The notes under the pieces: model-generated
What the model saw: only the letters and a program-made list of their open reading frames with translations
Told to the model about the DNA's origin: nothing
Database searches by the model: none
In this document: positions 13,481-17,575 of the stretch, piece after piece
Layout: each line of letters opens with the position of its first letter
Position numbering within the stretch: the stretch's first letter is position 1
Position numbers and translations under genes: made by a program
Source: CAYLMG01 sp964568365
GTDB taxonomy: Bacteria; Planctomycetota; Phycisphaerae; Sedimentisphaerales; Anaerobacaceae
Length of the DNA stretch: 17,575 nt
Reading direction: 5' to 3'
NCBI GenBank assembly: GCA_964568365.1
Contig: CAZMQF010000042.1
Location: 1-17,575 of the forward strand

Positions 13481-15418
13481 TTATTTTCCTCCTTCATAAT
13501 CCTCATTGTGCTTCTGGTAGTTTTCTGCAAGCTCTCCGTAATAGTCAAGACTCAATGAATCAGTCTCAACGCCGTCTTTGGCGAGCTTTATTGTAACGAA
13601 CTTTTTCCACTCCTGTGGGTCGTCTTGCGGATAATCCAGCCGAACAAATTCCAGCTCCCGCGAGCTTGCCTTCCTCGACCTGCACGACTCAATAACAAGC
13701 TCGGCGTTGGTCATAATATTAATAACCTCCAGCGCCCGCATCAGCTCGTGCGGATTCCGCGCCGAAAGCTTTGCCCCTTCGCGCTGCCGCAGGTCTGCAA
13801 GCATCTTCAAACCCGTACCAAGCAATTCCTCGCTTTTGAACGCTCCGCAAAAGTTCTGCATAATCCTCGTGACAGCCGTGTTCAGCTCGCGCCAATCGAC
13901 ACCGCTGTCGCGCTCAGCCGGCGCATAGATGCGCCGCTTCTCTTCAGCAATCTGCTTCTCATCGACCTCTGCCGATTCCGTCTTTGCTGCGAACGCAGCA
14001 GCATGCCGACCTGCATAATGTCCGGTCGCTGCCGCGTGACCGAAGCAGTTCGACGCAAACAGCACATCACCTGCCGCAAACAGCCCCTCGATATTCGTCA
14101 TCAGCTCCCAGTCGTTGACAACGCCTCCCGGCAGTCCGAAAAGCTGCCTCTCCTTCGGCAGAAACGTCCCCGACTTCCAGCCGTCCCCGTAGCTCTGGAT
14201 GAGGTCTTTGGACGGCTCAAAGCCCGCCTCAGTATATGCCCTCAGCACCGGAATTTTCGTCTTGCCTTCTTCACCAACCATAAGTCCCCAGATGACCTTG
14301 CGCTCCATTTCAGGCAGGCTCGTCAAATCTGCGAAAAACGGCAGCTTATAGCCTTGCTTGAGAAGTTCATCTGCCGGCAGTGTGTCCGGCCCCTGCACAT
14401 CGTAAACAGTAGAATTCGGTTCACCGCCTCCTTTGAGATACAGCTTCTGTCCCGGCGACGGCCGAAACCGCTCGGCAAAATTTTCAAGAATACGCCCGTC
14501 ACGCTCAACCCACGGCAGCTCGCGACCTTGGGCATCGACCATATTCGCAGCATACCAGGTATTATGGTTATTGCCCGTGCTGTAGGGTGGGAAGCTTTTA
14601 AGGCCGGACCACTCAGCCTTAACCGATTTTTCCATCATCGTGAACTCAACGCCTGCCCGCCACGCCATTGCGTGACCGTCACCGCAGCACTGAAATGGGC
14701 GGAACTCGGAGATGCCGGGCACTTCTGCACTGAACAGCCAGAGCCGACTTGGCCGGGATGTGCACAGGATAACGGCCTTGGCCTTGAAGATAATGAACTT
14801 TCCCGTGCGAGTGTGAACTGCCGTCGCGCCGACGACCCGGCCGCTGCGCTTACTATTTTCGGTCAGCAATCCTGTTGCCATTACGCGGTCGAATATGCGA
14901 ACACCGCAGCGGCGGCACTTACGAGCCATAGCCGGTTTGAAGGTCGAGCCCCAGACGCGAAGCGTAAAGCGGTTGAAATAATCGTAGGCGAAAAGCAGCT
15001 TCGTTTGCTCATCGCGGAAATCGGCTCCTTTGAACTGGTCTTGCGTGTCACGAATTTTGGCGCCCATCTTTTCGATATCGAGCAGGCGGTCGTATCCTTC
15101 CCGGCACTCGATGTAGTGCGAAATGCCGTTATTGTATCCGCCGAACGCCCGTATCATTGCTTCGGTCAATTCCTCGGGAGTGACTTTCGAGCAGGGATTC
15201 GTGGCAGCCGATTCCCAGTGGTCACAGCCGCTGCCCGCAGCTCCACTTGCAACGGTTGCACTTTTTTCGACAAGAACGACGCGTGTGCTTTTTTCGGCTG
15301 CGGCGATAGCGGCGAAGCAACCTGCGGCGCCGCCGCCCAGAACAAGAACGTCGGCCTCGACTGTTTCAGTCTTGTTCCATTCGATAGGATATGGCCATTT
15401 CATTTTTGCTGTGTTCAT
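13481..15418 (-). CDS. FAD-dependent oxidoreductase, fumarate reductase/AprA-like flavoprotein
   Basis: The 645-residue protein is of the succinate dehydrogenase/fumarate reductase flavoprotein superfamily. The N-terminal dinucleotide fold has GGGAAG at 28-33, with Glu51 at the end of the second strand. The C-terminal FAD motif IEGLFAAGDV precedes an Asn/His/Gly-rich segment (NCFGHAAATGHYAGRHAA), and GHAMAWRAGVEF lies in the substrate domain. A helical C-terminal domain follows. The coupled small ferredoxin recalls adenylylsulfate reductase AprAB, but I cannot confirm APS reductase residues. The other sulfur genes (sat, qmo) are not here, so the substrate is unknown. There is no signal peptide or membrane segment, so it is probably cytoplasmic. 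ATG 15416-15418 is preceded by AAGGA at about 10 bases. Confidence 0.85.
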   Translation of the reverse strand: MNTAKMKWPYPIEWNKTETVEADVLVLGGGAAGCFAAIAAAEKSTRVVLVEKSATVASGAAGSGCDHWESAATNPCSKVTPEELTEAMIRAFGGYNNGISHYIECREGYDRLLDIEKMGAKIRDTQDQFKGADFRDEQTKLLFAYDYFNRFTLRVWGSTFKPAMARKCRRCGVRIFDRVMATGLLTENSKRSGRVVGATAVHTRTGKFIIFKAKAVILCTSRPSRLWLFSAEVPGISEFRPFQCCGDGHAMAWRAGVEFTMMEKSVKAEWSGLKSFPPYSTGNNHNTWYAANMVDAQGRELPWVERDGRILENFAERFRPSPGQKLYLKGGGEPNSTVYDVQGPDTLPADELLKQGYKLPFFADLTSLPEMERKVIWGLMVGEEGKTKIPVLRAYTEAGFEPSKDLIQSYGDGWKSGTFLPKERQLFGLPGGVVNDWELMTNIEGLFAAGDVLFASNCFGHAAATGHYAGRHAAAFAAKTESAEVDEKQIAEEKRRIYAPAERDSGVDWRELNTAVTRIMQNFCGAFKSEELLGTGLKMLADLRQREGAKLSARNPHELMRALEVINIMTNAELVIESCRSRKASSRELEFVRLDYPQDDPQEWKKFVTIKLAKDGVETDSLSLDYYGELAENYQKHNEDYEGGK

Positions 15419-15675
15419 TTGTTGTTTATCCTTTTTAAGCTGTTGCTATTTTATAATATTTAACCGCGAGTTTCACGGATTATTTCAACACTAAGGCACC
15501 AAGGCACGAAGAAAAGAAATATTATCCGCAGATATCGCAGATTACCTAAGGCACAAGTGACGCAATGGAAAAATTCAACCACGAATTAACACGAAAAGAA
15601 ACGAATTTATATAGCCACAGATTCCTCAAATTTCACGGATTTACACCGATTTACTTAGCTGACTTGGGTGTTCTC

Positions 15676-15719
15676 ATAAAAATCTTCTAAAAAAGCGAGC
15701 TTTCAGCGAAGATTTTTAT
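15676..15719. repeat. 12-bp inverted repeat with nested inner hairpin
   Basis: ATAAAAATCTTC (15676-15687) and GAAGATTTTTAT (15708-15719) are perfectly complementary across a 20-base loop. The loop itself contains AAAGC and GCTTT, two bases apart. Confidence 0.75.
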
Positions 15720-15727
15720 TCGACCAC

Positions 15728-15748
15728 ATAAGCAATTTCATTGCTTAT
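15728..15748. repeat. 8-bp inverted repeat
   Basis: ATAAGCAA (15728-15735) and TTGCTTAT (15741-15748) pair perfectly across a TTTCA loop, eight bases after the preceding inverted repeat. Confidence 0.7.
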
Positions 15749-15770
15749 ATCTGTAAGTCAGCGAAGATGC

Positions 15771-15804
15771 TCGTAGTCCTTTTGTTTAAACAAAAGGACT
15801 ACGA
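15771..15804. repeat. Perfect 34-bp palindrome
   Basis: TCGTAGTCCTTTTGTTT (15771-15787) is followed at once by its exact reverse complement (15788-15804), giving a 34-bp palindrome with no loop and TTTAAA at the centre. It is the third and strongest inverted repeat in a 130-base run. Confidence 0.92.
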
Positions 15805-16019
15805 ACCTTTTATAAAGTCAGCAAAAGAGGTTAGAGGACTTAAGACAGACCCTCCTTCGTTAAAACTACGGAGGGCAGGGGGCGGAGGACAGAGGGCGGA
15901 GAAATTTTAGGTCAGCGGGGATGTAGGGGAAATTGGCCACAGATTTTACTGATTTCAGGATAAGAATTAGCCACAAAGACATAAAGAAAAAATTAGACGC
16001 AGATTTATAAAGTAAGTAG

Positions 16020-16880
16020 CTAGTTTACCGGACTCTTCTCATCTTGAAGAAGAATAGTTCTTATCTCTTCTTTTGAGGCGGTGTTATAAAGCTGGTTTAC
16101 TCGGAATTTTAGCATATCTTTCACCTTTCCAACTTTAAAACCACAGTGAAGAATGAGAAGTTTCTTCGCATATCGCTGCATCTCTGTGGAATCCAACATT
16201 ATATCTACCCGTATAAAAAGCGAGTCATAGGAGGCATAAAGAAACAGGAGGTAAATAGCGGGCAAAATACTAATAGTAAGTATTGGTGGAAGAATGAAAT
16301 CTATAAGTGTATCTAAGCGTTCGAATTTGTCGAAATCACAATAAATCTGGATTAAAGCATGAACAAACATTGCCATTCCGATGATAGCAAGTAAAGTGCC
16401 AAGAATTTTTTCAACTATTTTGTATTCTGTTTTAATGGTTGCATATGTATATACCGCAGTTAGAATCGCTATCGTTGGCACAAAAAATAATTCAACAAGT
16501 AGCTTAAACACGTATGTGTTCACAATGAATTCTAAAATAATGGTAAAAGCGACCAGTTCTTTTATGATTTTTCTGATTGGTTTTTCTGTTGTTTCATCGA
16601 CTACACTTCTAAATGCGATAATTATCCCGGAGAAAATGAACCAGTAAATTGTTTCTTTGAGATTTGATAGACTCCAGATGTGGATATCCCTAAGGAGGAG
16701 AACAATCAAAAATGAATAGGTGAAAAGAAGTATGAACGGAATGATGATCTTCGGAGAAAAGAAGGTTTTCACCAGTTGAAAAGTCGAACGCCTTACTTCC
16801 TTTCGCGAGAATGCCCAACCGAAGAATACTGTTGTCCAGAGTGCAATGGCGATTTCTCGGTTGTTAAACAATTCCGTCAT
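16020..16880 (-). CDS. Hypothetical multi-pass membrane protein
   Basis: I do not recognise this 286-residue protein. Hydrophobic segments suggest about seven membrane helices, near 10-25, 45-63, 77-94, 108-126, 129-147, 158-179 and 192-216. A cytosolic or outer C-terminal domain of about 70 charged residues follows (from DIMLDSTEMQ to the end). Its ATG at 16878-16880 overlaps the stop of the upstream gene (ATGA), so the two are translated together and probably act together. Base composition is more AT-rich than in the housekeeping genes of the window, and the codons favour A/T, which may point to foreign origin. No conserved catalytic motif is visible. Confidence 0.72.
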   Translation of the reverse strand: MTELFNNREIAIALWTTVFFGWAFSRKEVRRSTFQLVKTFFSPKIIIPFILLFTYSFLIVLLLRDIHIWSLSNLKETIYWFIFSGIIIAFRSVVDETTEKPIRKIIKELVAFTIILEFIVNTYVFKLLVELFFVPTIAILTAVYTYATIKTEYKIVEKILGTLLAIIGMAMFVHALIQIYCDFDKFERLDTLIDFILPPILTISILPAIYLLFLYASYDSLFIRVDIMLDSTEMQRYAKKLLILHCGFKVGKVKDMLKFRVNQLYNTASKEEIRTILLQDEKSPVN

Positions 16881-17566
16881 TCAATTTTCTTTAGCTCTAT
16901 TTTTACGAATCCTAATAATGGGTCTTTGTATGATTCACCTTCTTTATTAACAGTTAAGGTGGCATTTTTTGCCTGAAATCCGACCTTATATTTATCCTCA
17001 CCAGAGTCGTTCTTTTGTAAAACAATGCCAATATCCCGATCTCTTGTCGATGCCCACCCCCTTTGGGCCAGGGTATTTCGATCAATAGAAAACATTTCAA
17101 AATTCGAAAACTTTGAAAACTCCTTTTGGATTTCAATTACACCTTGGGCGTTATTGACTATTAGCTGATTTCCTTTTGTTGGCTTGAAAAAAGTATTTCT
17201 TGGAAATTCTATAGCTATTTCATATTTTGAGATATTGATGGTGTTTAACTCAATTTCATCTCTTTTTATTTCTTCTTTTTGATCAGGCAGATTCTTTTCG
17301 TAATAAAATCTTATCCTCTCAATGAATTCTTTTATAGAAAATTTTTCACCATCCTCAAAACAAATAAAACTCGTTTCTTCATTAACCTCTATAGTAATTT
17401 CCTTATCCTTTTGAATTTTCTCAAATGAAAACACGAGGCCGTTTGGGATTTTACATTTTATAGTTTGTATCAAAAATTCATAAGGTCGTTTAATACTGTT
17501 CGGATCGTTTATATTAGTATGGTCTGCAGTTAATTTACTAAGTTCAGTGTCAACATTCAGAACCAT
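16877..17566 (-). CDS. Hypothetical soluble protein, possibly truncated by the window edge
   Basis: I do not recognise this protein. At least 229 residues are seen, with no membrane helix. The sequence is Lys/Glu-rich with many short strands (QLIVNNAQGVIEIQKEF, YKVGFQAKNATLTVN, LLGFVKIELKKIE) and few helices after residue 110, suggesting a beta-rich fold in the second half. ATG 17564-17566 is the first visible start. The frame stays open through the last 9 bases, so the true start could lie outside. Its stop overlaps the start of the membrane protein gene by four bases, so the pair is a small operon. The 5' end and any further upstream genes are not visible. Confidence 0.68.
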   Translation of the reverse strand: MVLNVDTELSKLTADHTNINDPNSIKRPYEFLIQTIKCKIPNGLVFSFEKIQKDKEITIEVNEETSFICFEDGEKFSIKEFIERIRFYYEKNLPDQKEEIKRDEIELNTINISKYEIAIEFPRNTFFKPTKGNQLIVNNAQGVIEIQKEFSKFSNFEMFSIDRNTLAQRGWASTRDRDIGIVLQKNDSGEDKYKVGFQAKNATLTVNKEGESYKDPLLGFVKIELKKIE

Positions 17567-17575
17567 ATGAGGTAA

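Larger units (their letters stand above)
15419..16019. repeat. 600-base gene-free region made of dispersed repeats and inverted repeats
   Basis: No gene is supported here. 15480-15660 holds decayed short repeats of the kind CACCAAGGCACGAAG, CCACGAATTAACACG and TTTCACGGATTTACACCG. 15676-15804 is a run of inverted repeats, listed separately. 15850-15876 has an imperfect inverted repeat with arms CCCTC and GAGGG, followed by a purine-rich G/A stretch to about 15900. More CCACAGATTTTACTGATT-type repeat follows to 16008. Confidence 0.7.

Noticed and set aside
13481..15418. Calling the flavoprotein adenylylsulfate reductase (aprA)
   Set aside because: The ferredoxin pairing is suggestive, but I could not identify APS-binding residues and no sulfate-reduction genes are near, so only the superfamily is claimed.
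13625..15463. 612-codon open frame on the plus strand opposite the flavoprotein gene
   Set aside because: The minus strand encodes a complete FAD enzyme with recognisable motifs. The plus-strand product has no domain, is Arg/Pro/Cys-rich in an irregular way, and is explained by the codon bias of the real gene.
16020..17566. Toxin-antitoxin pair
   Set aside because: Both proteins are too large and one has about seven membrane helices. The overlap alone is not evidence for toxin-antitoxin.

Overview
The window is about 17.6 kb of bacterial chromosome with moderate GC content, carrying 17 protein-coding genes I support and the 3' part of one tRNA gene. A planctomycete (Phycisphaerae / Sedimentisphaerales-like) source is my best guess. 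The reasons are the GLGRFGGG start of MurD, an HNH-AP2 protein, a four-helix-bundle protein and many short degenerate repeats between genes. I could not test this by search, so treat it as inference.

Left part (1-5114): a truncated tRNA-Thr(UGU), a convergent MEMO-family gene, purE, a DUF763 gene with a helix-hairpin-helix-like segment, and a two-gene NatA/NatB-type ABC exporter whose genes overlap by 8 bases.

Centre left (5145-8449, all minus strand): a three-gene polyamine operon, read 7625 to 5145. It encodes pyruvoyl-dependent arginine decarboxylase, agmatinase and a deoxyhypusine-synthase-like enzyme. The simplest reading is arginine to agmatine to putrescine to homospermidine. A candidate promoter with an overlapping 17-bp palindrome precedes it. 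Upstream lies a single-pass membrane-anchored protein of unknown function.

Centre (8578-10903): pyrF (OMP decarboxylase, type 2) followed directly by murD. murD has no normal start codon at the expected place and carries two short tandem-repeat insertions inside the reading frame.

Accessory region (10904-13145): an array of G/C-rich hairpins, two of which look like tandem terminators. Next come an HNH-AP2 endonuclease-like gene with a TTG start, an unrecognised gene that may be leaderless, a repeat-rich spacer, and a four-helix-bundle gene whose upstream flank is a 7-bp tandem repeat.

Right part (13185-17575): a flavoprotein/ferredoxin pair organised like the AprAB or fumarate-reductase type. 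The second cluster motif of the ferredoxin has Glu where Cys is expected. A 600-base gene-free stretch follows, holding several inverted repeats including a perfect 34-bp palindrome. Last come two translationally coupled unknown genes, a soluble one and a multi-pass membrane one, running off the window edge.
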